Below are positions 22,540 through 33,680 of a DNA stretch of 64,000 nucleotides, piece after piece (position 1 is the first letter of the stretch; each line of letters begins with the position of its first letter). Origin of the DNA: Chrysopilus asiliformis (lineage: Eukaryota; Arthropoda; Insecta; Diptera; Rhagionidae); the NCBI GenBank assembly GCA_964034945.1, contig OZ035962.1, positions 24,523,530-24,587,529 of the forward strand, given 5' to 3'. The position numbers were made by a program, and so were the translations under genes. Under the pieces are notes generated by a model. The model ran no database searches. It had not been told where the DNA came from and saw only the letters and a program-made list of their open reading frames with translations.

Positions 22540-22930
22540 AAACATTTCACACCAAAACTGAACACCAAAACTTTCGAAAGGAGTGAGCTACAGACTTGAA
22601 CTTTTGTATAGTTACGTTTCTCGTAAATGGCTAGGCTAATTTCTTGAACGGGCAAAATTGGACCACTCCTTCTTTCCTCTCACATACAAACGAGACAGTT
22701 TTTTGCAATTTTCTCGAAAACGGTGAGTCGTATTGAAAAATCTATGAAAATAAAATGTGTTTAGAATACGATTTTACATAACCCATTCATACATCAAAAT
22801 CCAGTCGGAAGACTCCTATCCCCCCTCTCCTATACAAATGGACTTTTTTAAATAAACATTTTGTCTGTCTTCATATAGAGTATTTGACGATTGGCCCTTA
22901 GCAATTGTAGCTTTTCTTATGTTTTTTTAT
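22540..22930 (+). mobile_element. Helentron/DINE-like element, family E copy
   Basis: Landmarks in + order: 'ctacagacttgaacttttg', 'cgtaaatggctaggctaatt', 'gaacgggcaaaattggacca', 'ttttctcgaaaacggtgagt', 'ccccctctcctatacaaatg', 'atagagtatttgacgattgg' and the 3' end 'caattgtagcttttcttatg'. The last segment parallels the family F end 'caattatagcttttgttatg', so E and F share an origin. Confidence 0.7.
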
Positions 22931-22964
22931 AAGCAAAATACACTAGAGGCAATAATTTCTGCGC

Positions 22965-23135
22965 CGCAGGTGAACGGGTTTGAGTTCGAGGTCAATTTTT
23001 TTTACTGATATATGAAATTTTTATATAATATTGCATAATTCCGAGACTAAAGTTTAATTTCCGGAGCGACGGGACTACATGACTAAATCCAGGACTGTCC
23101 TGGCCATTTCGGGATGTATGGTTACCCTATTCATA
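22965..23135 (+). repeat. Dispersed family J copy
   Basis: Starts 'tgcgccgcaggtgaacgg' and ends 'gggatgtatggttacccta', with 'aaagtttaatttccggagcg' and 'gactgtcctggccatttcgg' between. Immediately downstream of a family E element. Confidence 0.6.
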
Positions 23136-24727
23136 GTGTTTGATCGACTGTTATCACATCTAAATTAATTAATAAAATTTACTTAAAACCTCTACGTTTA
23201 CAGAAATGCACTTTACGACTAAAAGACATAATTTGGCCCGCCATTTATTGGCACTGGCTCTTGGCCAACAACGTCTGTTCAACAATTTGAATAATTGCCG
23301 CCAAACAATTTGACAGCTAAGAAATTTCCTCCAGCAATTCGTGGCAACACCAATCTGACATGTTTCTCTGTTCAATCCGCCTTATCTATTCAGCTCTCTT
23401 TCGTGTTTTCGTTCTTCGCTGGCTCACAAAAGTCGTTGGGGAATTTTTTTCAGTCACTCATCACACTCCGCACGATTTGGATGTGTGCAATCGTGGTGTT
23501 GTCGATTTTCGGTATTGCTTCCAGGTGTTGTTTTAGTTTTTCCTCAAAAATATAAGATTTTTGTGTGAAAAGTGATTATGATGATGCCTTCGTGTGACTA
23601 AGAATATTTCCACCATTAATTTTTAAATCTCCATATTTCGAAAAGTAATTGCTCTCCCTCGTAATTCCACATTAAATGTCAATCGAATTCAAAAATAAAA
23701 GCGCACCCATTGTCGATTCGCCAAATTCTTGTGTTGTTTGATTGAATTCTCCTCATTTTTTCATATTCAGCAAACATCTGTAACTGGAATGGATGCTGGA
23801 ATGAATGGATTTTCCACCGGAGAATCCAGCCAAAAAAAAAATGTTGCTCTCAGCATGAATGAAGTGCAAAGTTTTTCTTACAGTGTAAAGTGTCACTAGA
23901 AAAGTAGCATAAAACATATTTTTATTATATTATGTTTTTTTGTCGTCGATGTTGTGTACGTGTTTTACTACAACTCCACAAGTTTTGTCTCTTTCGCCCG
24001 CACGGAGGTTTTGTTGTAAAATAGTTTTTTTTTCTAGTGTTGCCAGCCGGAGCTTTAAGTGTGACAGTGAGGGAGCATAAGATTTTTTATGTTGAGAAAA
24101 TAGAGAAGTGAGAAAGAATTTAATAAACATATTTCTTCGATGCTGGAATTCAGAGCTTTTAGTTTGCATAGAAAAATGTTTTTACTACGAATTCCAATGT
24201 TGTGTTTTTAGAATTTCAAAGTTTTTTTTGTGTGTTTTTTTTTTCTTCAAAGGGCAGCCACCCCAGTCCACCCTTATCTTTGTTTTGTTTGAGTTTCCTG
24301 GAGCTGCAGGGGTGGCAATGGTGTTTTCCGGGAGAAACATGAAAGCTTTGCTGGAAAAGCTGGTAAAAGGGGATTTTTTTTGTGTGCGGGGAGGAGAGAC
24401 GAAACTCTGGAGTTTGTTTTATGGAGTTGTGGTCCTGTAGGAGTTGAAGTTAACCTCCTCAGTGTATTGATTGAGAGCGGCACTTTGTTCCTTGCTTCCT
24501 CTTTGGTCCTGATTGTGGTTTCTCGGGAATACCCTGTAATGTTCTTCTTGTAACCCGTGTTTTATAGTAACTCGTATGTTGTGGGATGTTTCGTCTGGAG
24601 ATGCTGATGCTATTTATACATTTTTTCCCCGTTTGTATTGTATATTTTTCCTGACATTTTCCTTTAAGACATAATTTTGTGAAATTTTCCTGCTGGAAAA
24701 AGATTGTTGATGAAATTAAATAAAAAA
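23136..24727. other. No gene seen
   Basis: AT-rich with T-runs. ORFs in 23169-23555 overlap on both strands and show no recognised domain. No TIR-bounded element noticed. Confidence 0.4.
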
Positions 24728-25135
24728 ACATAAGAAAAGCTACAATTGACAGGGGCCAATCGTCAAATACTCTATATGAGGGAAGAATTTTTTTTTTATT
24801 TAAATAAAAATCGATTTCTTTAGGAGGGGGGGGGGGGGGGGAAGGAGTGGTCCGATAGGATTTTGATATATGGAACAATTATGTAAAATCATATTCTAAA
24901 CACATTTTACTGTAATAAATTTTTCAATAGGACTCACCGTTTTCGAGAAAATTGTCAAAAACTGTTTCGTTTGTATATAAGTGGGGGGAGGAATGGTCCG
25001 ATTTTGTCCATTCAGGTACTTAGCCCATTCAGGTACTTAGCCCAGCCATTTACGAGAAACGCCACTGTAAAAATATTTAAGTCTCTAGCTTAATTCTTTC
25101 GAAAGTTATGGTTTTCGCAGACGGACGGACATGCG
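24728..25135 (-). mobile_element. Helentron/DINE-like element, family E copy (reverse)
   Basis: Begins with 'cataagaaaagctacaattg' and 'gtcaaatactctatatgag' (the 3' end reversed), passes a G-run at 24824-24841 and one core monomer, and ends with 'agacggacggacatgcggac'. It contains a 19-bp tandem duplication 'ttcaggtacttagccca' at 25010-25043. Confidence 0.7.
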
Positions 25136-25194
25136 GACAAGATTTTATTAAAAAAGTAAACCAAAAACGCTGGTGGCAGAAACTCTTTGTAGAA

Positions 25195-25340
25195 CTGCGC
25201 CGCAGGCGAAAGCTTTTATGCTTCAAAGCTAAATTGAATAATCGGAGACAACAATTTAGTTTTCGGGGCGACTCGACCCTATGCCAGAACCCGGGATCGG
25301 TCCAAATAATCCGGGACGTATGGCCACTCAACTATGTGTA
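25195..25340 (+). repeat. Dispersed family J copy
   Basis: 'actgcgccgcaggcgaaagc' to 'ccgggacgtatggccactca', including 'caatttagttttcggggcga'. A reversed 'cctgcggcgcg' motif follows at 25437. Confidence 0.55.
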
Positions 25341-26295
25341 AGTCAGGTAAGAAAATCGTTTTTCTTGGGATTTTTGTGCCGTGGAAAAATCGTAAAATTA
25401 ATTCACACTCGGAAAACTTGCGGGCCAGAATTTTTTCCTGCGGCGCGTTTTTCTCAAGAGGTTTCACAACAACCATAAAAGCGTACGACTAAATGTGGGA
25501 AGGGAGTTGTCGTTTTTTTTTAGGTTGAAAATCTTTTAATCTTTTTTGACAGTTTTTTTTTTAACTGTCGATATTTTTTGAAGTTCAAGCAGAACATAAA
25601 CCGACACCTCCTCTTGTTCTTTCGACCATCCTGAGCTGTGCTTCGGCATTGAAGGGTTTTCCTCTAAGCTCTGGCTGAAATTATAAAAAAAGGTCTGCAT
25701 TTCGTTCAAAAGGGGCCGCGAGAGAAAAAAACCATTGGATTAGAGGAATTTAAGGGGTCTTCGATTCTGTGACGACGAAAAAATCGCGAAAAGCCTAACA
25801 AGTAGATGGCTTTCCGAAAACGCGGAAAGTAGCGTGACGTATTTTTTGGTCCACCCCTTATCTGTAATTCGTTTGACAGTTTTCTTTTTTAATTCAACAG
25901 AGAAATCTTTAAAATTGCCGCTTTTGATTTAATTTTTTTGATCAAAAAAAAAATCATCAATTACCTGGAAATTACTTTTAAATAAATTTCTGATTATTTT
26001 AAGTAGACTCAAACCATATCAAATCAATTTCTTGTTTATTTCCAACACCAGATCTTTGTTATCGCTCCGCGAAAATTCATTGAATCAAAACAGCCAACAA
26101 ACCGTTCGAAGATTCCCAAAAAATATCAGGGACCAAATTGCGTCGTGAACCTGTTTTTTGTGTAATATCCAAATTTAAACGCGCAATGTTTCCAGAAAAC
26201 ACAATCCCACCGAATGCCGGTTTAAACAACATAAAATTCCATTCCCGAATTGACAATGCACCTGCTTTGTTGTTGTAGTTTTTGTTCCCGGCTAT
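25341..26295. other. No gene seen
   Basis: AT-rich. 25829-25860 carries 'agcgtgacgtattttttggt', a motif also found in the tandem array at 61850-62050. Confidence 0.4.
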
Positions 26296-26878
26296 TTTTA
26301 TACCCGTATGGTGAAACCAAAGGGTATATTAACTTTGCCTTACCGTTTGTAACGCCAAGATCCCGTCATCGCACAAAAAAATGAATTACACCAGTGTGTT
26401 TAGAATGATGAAAAAAGTTGAATTTAGCATGTCCGTCCGTCTGTCTGTCCGTCTGTCCGTCTGTCTGTCCGTCTGTCTGTCCGTCTGTCTGTCCGTCCGT
26501 CTGTGGCGCGGATTGCGGGCGCACGGATTGATCTACAGACTTGAAATTTGGCACAGGTCCGTTTTTCGTAAAATGCGAGGCTAAGTTCGTTAATGGGCAA
26601 AAATGGACCATTAGGGGGGGTACCCCCCATACGAACGAAAACGTTTTTTGCGAATATCTCAAAAACGGTGCATCTTATCAAAAAAGTGCAAGAACAAAAG
26701 TTGTTTAGGACATGATTCTACATTAAAGTTCCATACATCAAAATCCAATTGGAACAAGTTTTAAAAAAATCTTATTGGAAAGTTTGACTTCAAAGTGGAA
26801 TTTTGATACGCCGTTCAATTAAATCACCATACGGGTTTTCAATAATTGCCAGATTGGCAATTATAGCTTTTGTTATGT
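26296..26878 (+). mobile_element. Helentron/DINE-like element, family F copy 2
   Basis: Co-linear with 4704-5302: subterminal repeats ACCCGTATGGTG (26302-26313) and TCACCATACGGGT (26824-26836), (GTCY)n microsatellite about 26431-26504, and a perfect 10-bp stem-loop at 26842-26864 followed by 'agcttttgttatg'. Best-preserved copy of the family in the window. Confidence 0.85.
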
Positions 26879-28560
26879 TTTTTTGTTTTTTTGAAAAAAA
26901 AGGATCAATAAAATCTATACAAACACACAGCCGTACACACAGAGCCGAGTAAACCTTGCGGCCAGGTACGCATTAAGGAACAACAAAACAAGGCATAAGA
27001 CATACAGCAAAAAAAGCAAAGTGAGTGGAAATTGGAAATAATAAAGGAACAGAATTCAGGTATAACTAAATGATATGCCTGGAAAATGAAGGAACCGTTA
27101 AAGGAGAACAAGGGAGTATCGTACATCGTCTTTAAGATCGCACGGTTGAAAGGTTCTGCTTTGAACGTTCCCTTTTTTCTTGTGCAAATTCGGTTGTGTT
27201 TGTGTTCCGTGCTGTTGCAAATGTGTGCTCAGTAAATGGAAGAACAGACTCCCGAAGGAAGAATGGAGGTCCTGACGTCGGGGACCTTTTTCCCGGTTTC
27301 GTTTGAACGGCTTTCAAAGTTTTTGTGTTTTTTTTTTTGCTGTTATTCTGCGATATTCCTCCGGGTTCGGTGGCCCTCGTATCCAGAAATGATGTTGCCG
27401 GCTGTAGATCCAAGGCGATTCTTTACTTTACAGGAATATAACCGGGAATTGAACAAAGAATGCTAGAAACGAATTTAATTAAAGGGGGATTCAGACATCG
27501 AGACTTGGATTAGAATAAGCCAGTTATCCTGTACTACTACTACTCGCGTTGCAGGGATTATTTTGTTGATAGTATAAAGGATTCTTGTTGAAATGTCGCT
27601 TCTGCCTGATGGCAACAAACAAAAGACGTCTAGCAATTTAATTCCCGGTATGATGGCTTTGTGGGGTGGCAATCTGGAATTGCCCCGTCGTTCTTCTGGG
27701 GCAAAAATATATTTTTCTTTTAACTCTGCCATCTCCTGTCTTTCGTCCTGATGTAATTCTAGCCATTGTGTCGGTCTGGCTTGTCGGTTAATTACCGAAA
27801 ATGTCCCTCGACAGGACGAAAATAATACAAGTTCATGCGTCTGGAACAAAACAAAAAGTTGACACCCTTCTGTCCAGTTTTGTCCACTACGTATTTTTTC
27901 CCGCCTTAACGAACGCAAATGAAAAAAAGGAAATTAACAGAAGACTCCCCCTATAACCACAAAATACCTCATCTGCAGTGTGTGGTTTTTTTTCTTAATA
28001 AAACATTCAACCGAGCATTCAACAACTGTCAACCTGAGTTTTCAGGTACACAAAATGTGAATTTTTTCGTTGCTGTTGTTGTGGAAAACATGCGAAAAAC
28101 ACCATTCCAGAAGCAAATTATGACGTGCGGATTTAATTGCTCTTTTAATGTTTTTGTACTACAAGAAATATAACACTTGGCCGTTCGTTAATGCAATTGC
28201 AAATGAAATGAAACTCATTATGGCACTCGTTTCACTTTTGGGTGCAGAGAGAGAAAAAAAGTGAAATTATGCTTTTTTTGAATTTCTCGGAATGTCGTGT
28301 TTGACTGTTTTCCACATGCACTTATTTAGCATTGATAAGAATCGAGACATTTTTATGACAAAGGTGTATAATTTGCAATTGAAACTGATTCATTATAATT
28401 GAAATTCTTCGATGAAAAAATGCTGATTTCATTAGCATAATTCTGGGGTTAATTATGGGAGGTGTGGTGATTTTTTATCCTTATATGGAGATCGGTAAAA
28501 TTGGATGGTTTTGATAAATGTTTTGGATATGGGAATGAGTTTTGATCGTTTTTCAGGTAG
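26879..28560. other. No gene seen
   Basis: Higher-complexity stretch at 26900-27900, but ORFs on either strand (longest 147 codons at 27475-27918, -) show no domain I recognise and no convincing splice frame. Confidence 0.35.
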
Positions 28561-30145
28561 AAACATAAGAAAGGCTGCAATTGCCAGGAGCCAGTCGTCA
28601 AATACTCTATATGATCATCCTGAGCTGTCTTCGCTTTAATCTTCGGCATTAAAGCGCCTTCCCCTAAGGTCTGGCTGACACCATAAAAAAAAGACAAAAT
28701 ATTTATTTAAAAAAAATTATTTGTATAGGAGAGGGGGAAGGACTGGTGCAATTGGATTTTGATGTATGGAACGATTATGAAAAATCAAATTCTAGTCAGA
28801 TTTTACCTTAAGTTCTTCAATACGACTCACAATTTCCGAGAAAATTGCAAAAAACTGTTTCGGTTGTGGGGGGAAGGGGGAAAGAGTGTCCCAACTGGAT
28901 TTTAATGTATAGATAAGTTATGTAAAAACATATTCTAACACATTTCTTCCTGATATTTTTTGCAATCCGAAGCACAGTTTTAGAGAAAACCGAGAGAAAG
29001 TAATTTATTTGTATGGGAGAGGGGAGAAGCATTGGTCCGATTGGATTTTGATGTATGGATGAGTTTTGTAAAATACTATTCTAAGCACATTTTACCCTAG
29101 TAAATTTTCCAATATGACTCACCGTTTGTGAGAAAATTGCAAAAAACTGTTTCGATTGTATGGTGGAGGGAGGAAGGAACGGTCCAATTTCGCCCGTTCA
29201 AGAACTTAGTCTAACCATTTACGAGAAACATAACTACACAGAATTTCAAGCCTCTAGCTCAGCGATTCTCAACCTGTGGGGCGCGAGTACATTTAAGGGG
29301 GGGCGCGTGCATATCCAAGACAAAATATTTAAAAAAGTGTATTAATTGACTGAAAGGAAAGTACATACCCACATACAAAACAAAATACATTTCGACATAA
29401 TATTTAATAATTAACTTATTAACTTACGCTTGGAGCACAATGAATGCGAAACCAGCGCGAAACCAACGCAACTACAACGCTCTGAACTGTCACGCAGTGC
29501 AAAATTCTAGCGGCAGAGCACAATGGCAGCTCGTGAAGTAGCACAAGTGACATAATATAAAGTGGTATAAACTTGGAAAAATTACAAAAATGGATAATTT
29601 TGAAGCGATAATTTGCTTTGTTGGTCTTTATCTTTGTTATTTGCACTAAGGCTATCAATTTTTCCTCGAACGACATTTTTCCAACCTCACTTTATGAACT
29701 GTCAACGCAGAATTCTGCGGCAAAGTTAGAAGTTTGCAAACTTTTGCGTTGCGGTTACGTTGTAGCTGCGTTCTCTACGTTCACTGTGCTCACTTCAAAC
29801 AATATGTGGGAACCAAACTTTTAAGTGACAGTTTCTGCGCCAGTTTCGCGTCGGTTTCGCGTTATTGTATACATTTTATTGTATGCAGGGGGGCGCGATG
29901 ACAATTTTGATTGAAAATTGGGCCGCGAATACTGAAAGGTTGAGAAACGCTGCTCTAGCTCAATCCTTTCAAAAGGTATGGTGTTCACAGAGAATAGACG
30001 AACAGACAGACGGATGCACATGCGGAAATCAAAATCTTTTACCATCCCCAACATTCTGGTGTAGTAAATTTTTGTGTTCGATGATTGGTTCGATCCGTTG
30101 TAAACGGTATATTAAATTTAATACTAATACTCCTATATGATATAT
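28561..30145 (-). mobile_element. Helentron/DINE-like element, family E, split by a hAT
   Basis: Runs in reverse from 'aaacataagaaaggctgcaa' and 'gtcaaatactctatatgatc' through three diverged tandem monomers of about 150 bp (each with 'gattttgatgtatgga' and 'cgagaaaattgcaaaaaact') to 'acgagaaacataactacaca'. It is then interrupted at 29260-29952 by a hAT and resumes with 'ctctagctcaatcctttcaa', a short microsatellite (30003-30020) and 'tactcctatatgat'. Removing the hAT and one 8-bp duplicate restores the family E order. Confidence 0.8.
29260..29952. mobile_element. Non-autonomous hAT (693 bp) with CTCTAGCT duplication
   Basis: TIRs CAGCGATTCTCAACCT / AGGTTGAGAAACGCTG, a typical Charlie-like hAT terminus, with perfect 8-bp direct duplications CTCTAGCT at 29252-29259 and 29953-29960. 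Inside are GC-richer inverted motifs ('gcgaaaccagcgcgaaacca' against 'ggcgcagaaactgtcac' reversed), suggesting a second nested or composite hairpin. No transposase ORF. Confidence 0.92.
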
Positions 30146-30278
30146 CAAAATTCCTGCTTATACAGAAAAAATGATGTCCCGATTCGTATTAAGAAAATTC
30201 CGGCTTATCAAAGTTCATTTTGTATGAAAAACATCTTCAAAATCACGGGACTTTAAAAAATGTTCGGCTTTAGCCCAA

Positions 30279-30660
30279 TTCAGATTAACGATTGCGATTA
30301 CGATTGCGATTGCGATTACGATGACAATTGCGATTACGATTACGATTGCGATTACGATTGCGATTACGATTACGATTACGATTGCGATTACGATTGCGAT
30401 TACGATTACGATTGCGATTACGATTGCGATTACGATTACGATTGCGATTGCGATTACGATTGCGATTACGATTACGATTACGATTACGATTACGATTGCG
30501 ATTACGATTGCGATTACGATTGCGATTACGATTACGATTGCGATTACGATTGAGCTTCCTCGACCAATGAGATCAAAGCTTTCGAACGATAAGGACATGA
30601 AAGATTTGATCGCATTGGCCGAGGAAGCTCAATCGTAATCGCAATCGTTATTCTGAATTA
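30279..30660. mobile_element. Inverted-repeat element with expanded hexamer array
   Basis: The left end 'aattcagattaacgattgcg' and the right end (reverse complement) 'aattcagaataacgattgcg' are inverted repeats. Both arms continue to 'gattgagcttcctcg' / 'cgaggaagctcaatc' around a unique 60-bp loop. In the left arm the CGATTG/CGATTA hexamers have expanded to about 265 bp (30287-30552), while the right arm keeps only a few. Sequence after the right end ('cagggcccgggttatacagg', 'cttactgta') resembles a pogo/Tigger-type terminus, so the hairpin may sit within a larger element. Confidence 0.65.
30287..30552 (+). repeat. CGATTR hexamer microsatellite
   Basis: About 44 uninterrupted units of CGATTA or CGATTG in irregular alternation. 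ORFs in all + frames and one - frame (DYDCDYD, TITIAI, RLRLRL, IVIAIV) are translations of the repeat. Confidence 0.97.
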
Positions 30661-31199
30661 GGTTTGAGGCAGGTTTCCGGCTTTTACAGGGCCCGGGTTA
30701 TACAGGTCTTACTGTATTTCTCTTAAATCTGATTTTTGTTTGTTCCAAATTTGTCTAAAAGAATGTTTCAGTCCTCTAAAAAAAAGTGCTACTCTCAATC
30801 AAAACACTAACCTGAGTTCAATTTTCTAGATTTATAGCGGATTTTTTAAGTAAATATGAAATTAAATAATAATGAAAAATACTAAACCAAGTGCTAAATG
30901 AAAGTAAAAACTATGAATTGTATACGAGTGCCAATTATTTATTATGATAAAAGAAATTTGCCAAAAATTGTATTTTTTACGTAAGTAAATGAACTGAAAA
31001 ATCTCCAAAAATAAAAGCAAAATAAGTAAAAATCAATCGATTCGCACTTGATTTGATGTGCAGCGGAGAGTCGTTTTCAATTAATACGATTACGAAATAT
31101 TTTTCCACAAAAGAAAACCAAAACCATTGAAAGGGAAAGAAATTTGAATAATAATAAAAAAAAATACAGAAAAATAAATAATTTTGCGACTATGAAGAA
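30661..31199. other. No gene seen
   Basis: AT-rich, many A-runs. Lies upstream of the presumed 5' region of the host exon. Confidence 0.4.
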
Positions 31200-32148
31200 A
31201 TATGCGAATCGATGCCATCATCTTCGTTATCGTCTAATAAAACGTGAAAGGTGCGCCAGAGGGGGTCCCCCGGTTGTGCAAAGGTGCGTGAACGTGTGTT
31301 ACGCGTGAATAATTTTCAACCTTCTTGTCATCATCTCCAAGGCAAGAAATGCCGCCACCATCAGTTTAGACATTTTTTTTTCGTAGACTTTAATCAGCAA
31401 CACATCTTCATAGTCTCACCACCATTCGATTTTGATCGGTAGTTAGAGTCCATCCCGGTTATAAATTCGGCTAACTAACTTTTTAGCTTTTAGCATAAAT
31501 TCTGTTGTTACCTTTGTGCGTATTTTACACGGAATCGTAGTAGGCCAAAACATATTGAAGGGAAAAATTCCATAGAATTTAAGTTCGTTATCTCGCTGTC
31601 GGTGTCGTTATTTTACCGTAGAATAAATAATAATAATAGTCCGTCGTTTTTGTTGTTGTTGTTTTTTTCTGTCGTATTGTGTGTCGTTTAACGTGTCTAT
31701 CTGTCGCCATCTGTAGTTCCCTTCAAGCCAAATCAAATCAAAGCCAAAAAAAAGCAGCGCAAAAAGCAAATAACCCCCCGCCACATCACCCGCCATAGTT
31801 GTGTGTACAAAAAAAATATATATGCCAAATATTAGCGAATGTAGCTACGAAGAGAAAAATTAATTTTCCTCGTATTTATGTTAAATATATTTCCAATTTA
31901 AGTTCACCTGTGCCCGCCCATTCAATCACAACAGCCACCCACAAAATGTCCCAATTTAGAGTGAAATTAATTAGTGCGAAGTGAATGTGCGACTGCCGTA
32001 GCGATTTCTAATATCACAATCTGAAAAATAGCAAAAAATAAAGAAAAGTCGTAGTGACAACCGCCACCACCAACACCACACGTGGTATTCGTCATTTGTA
32101 ATCCATAAAATTTATTTTTTTATAATCAGATAGTGTCATAATCTAGTT
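31200..32148 (+). promoter_or_regulatory. Presumed 5' UTR / promoter-proximal region of host exon
   Basis: Composition changes near 31200: fewer repeats, more CA- and CG-containing sequence, no TE termini. A TATAAA lies at 31460-31465. Immediately before the coding ATG there is an in-frame TAG (32131-32133), and 'tttttataatcag' (to 32129) could be a 3' splice site. The leader could therefore be part of one long exon, or the coding exon could start at about 32130. The sequence does not decide between these. Confidence 0.35.
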
Positions 32149-32761
32149 ATGTCAATGCGCAATAATAATAACCACAATAATAATAATAATAATATCAACA
32201 ATAGTAGCCATAATGCCCGAAATAGCCATCATACAAGCAGCTTCATCGGCAACAAGACCGCAATTGTTGTCATGAACAACAGCAACAACAGTAGTAGTGA
32301 TCACCAACACCAAAGTCCAACGGATATTATCCATCATCCGCAGCAGCAGCAGCAACATCTCTCCCAGCACCATCAATTCCAACAGCAGCTCCAGCAACAT
32401 CTGCAACAGCAGCAGCAACATTTACACCATCAACAGCAGCAGTACCAGCAACAGCAACATCACCAACAATTGCAGCAACAGCTGCAGCAATACAATCACC
32501 ATCAACAGCAGCTGCAGCAGCAGCAACAACAACAACAGCAATCGCCTGCGGAGCCGCAGCTCTGCGTTGTCGCAAAAATGCAAAAGTCAGTGACGATAAC
32601 GGTGACGCCACAACGTAGCAACTCATTGGATTATCTCAATTTCGAGGAGAAACGTCAGCTGATCGCGTCGTCATTGTCACTGTCGGATATACTGCACTGT
32701 GGGCCGGCGGCAGCAGCGGCTGCTGCGGCCAAGGAGGTCGCTGCCTCAACTGTTATTGTTG
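32149..32761 (+). CDS. Poly-Asn/poly-Gln/poly-Ala host exon (probable first coding exon)
   Basis: The ATG at 32149 follows an in-frame stop, so it is the likely start. The exon encodes an Asn/Ser/His-rich N-terminus (residues about 1-65), a Gln/His-rich tract (about 66-131), a complex segment (about 140-188) containing SVTITVTPQRSNSLDYLNFE and RQLIASSLSLSDIL, a run of eight Ala, and VAASTVIVG. A near-consensus donor (G|GTGAGT, 32761/32762) ends it in phase 1, and the frame downstream stops at 32784. The complex segment looks like a conserved motif, not low-complexity filler, and should identify the gene, but I cannot name the family with confidence. CAG and CAA codons are mixed, as in coding polyQ of flies. 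No downstream coding exon is seen up to 64000, which implies a very long intron. Confidence 0.7.
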
Positions 32762-33339
32762 GTGAGTTTTTCCCAAATCCATAGGGGTGATCATGATTCA
32801 AATGATGAGAAATCACTGTTACTGGCAGGTGGAGTTGCCACCACTACGTTTTTGGAGCGTATAACACGTTTTTTGTTCCCAAATTTCGCATATCGCACGC
32901 TTTTTCGAAATTTTCAGAAATATACGATGAGACTCGGTACTTCTTTTTTAAAAAATGCAATAGTTTTTTATGATAACTTGCTTAATTTAACAATTCTTTT
33001 GCTTAATATGAAGTACTCACAGATTAAGCAGAAGAATTCTTAAATCAAGCATTTAAATGTCTAATATAAACATTTGAATGCTTGATTTAATAATTATTTT
33101 TAATTGAAATGGAAATGTTTTAGTCATGTAATCGATTTTGGCGCCGACGCACAGTGTCGAATTTGGTCTAAATTTTGGCCAAAATTAGGGTTTTCATGAA
33201 AGCTCGACAGACCCGAAATTTTATATTTTAATATTTTCCTGTTAGAAAAATTTGTAAAATAACTAAAAAAATCATGATTTTTTTTTTAAGTAGCTGTTAT
33301 AAGTGCTTTAAGTTAGGCAATTTTTAAATACCGCAAAAT
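32762..33339. other. Start of presumed long intron
   Basis: Begins with the GTGAGT donor. Otherwise AT-rich with a repeated 'aagcatttaaatg' / 'catttgaatgcttgattta' inverted motif near 33045-33085. Confidence 0.45.
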
Positions 33340-33680
33340 ATTCATTTCTGGTTCCAAAATTCCAAAAATTTGGTTCTGGTTTTGTTTCCAAAAATTTCAA
33401 AAATTTGGTTCTCGTTTGGGTCTTAAAATTTCAAAAATTTAGTTCTGGGTTTGGTTTTCCAAAATTGGAAAAGTTTGGTCCTGACTTTGTTTCTCAAAAT
33501 TCCGAAAATTTAGTTCTGGTTTTGGTCTTAAAATTTTAATAATTTGGTTCTGGTTTTGGTTTTCTTAAAATTTGAAGAATTTGGTCCTGGTTTTCCAAAA
33601 TTTCAAATATTTGGTCCTGGTTTTGGTTTTTTTGAAATTTTAAAAATTTGGTCCTGGTTTTGGTTCCTAAAGTTTCAAGT
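33340..33680 (+). repeat. Degenerate tandem repeat (TTTGGTTCTGGTTTTGGTT unit)
   Basis: Eight or more irregular units combine 'aaaattt(c)aaaaatttggt' with 'cctggttttggtt'. The period varies from about 30 to 50 bp. Non-coding. Confidence 0.75.

Noticed and set aside
27475..27918. 147-codon minus-strand ORF
   Set aside because: No domain, no splice context and no conserved-looking segment; compatible with chance in a less AT-rich stretch.
30215..30638. DYDCDYD-, TITIAI- and RLRLRL-type ORFs of 80-127 codons
   Set aside because: All are frames of the uninterrupted CGATTR hexamer array.
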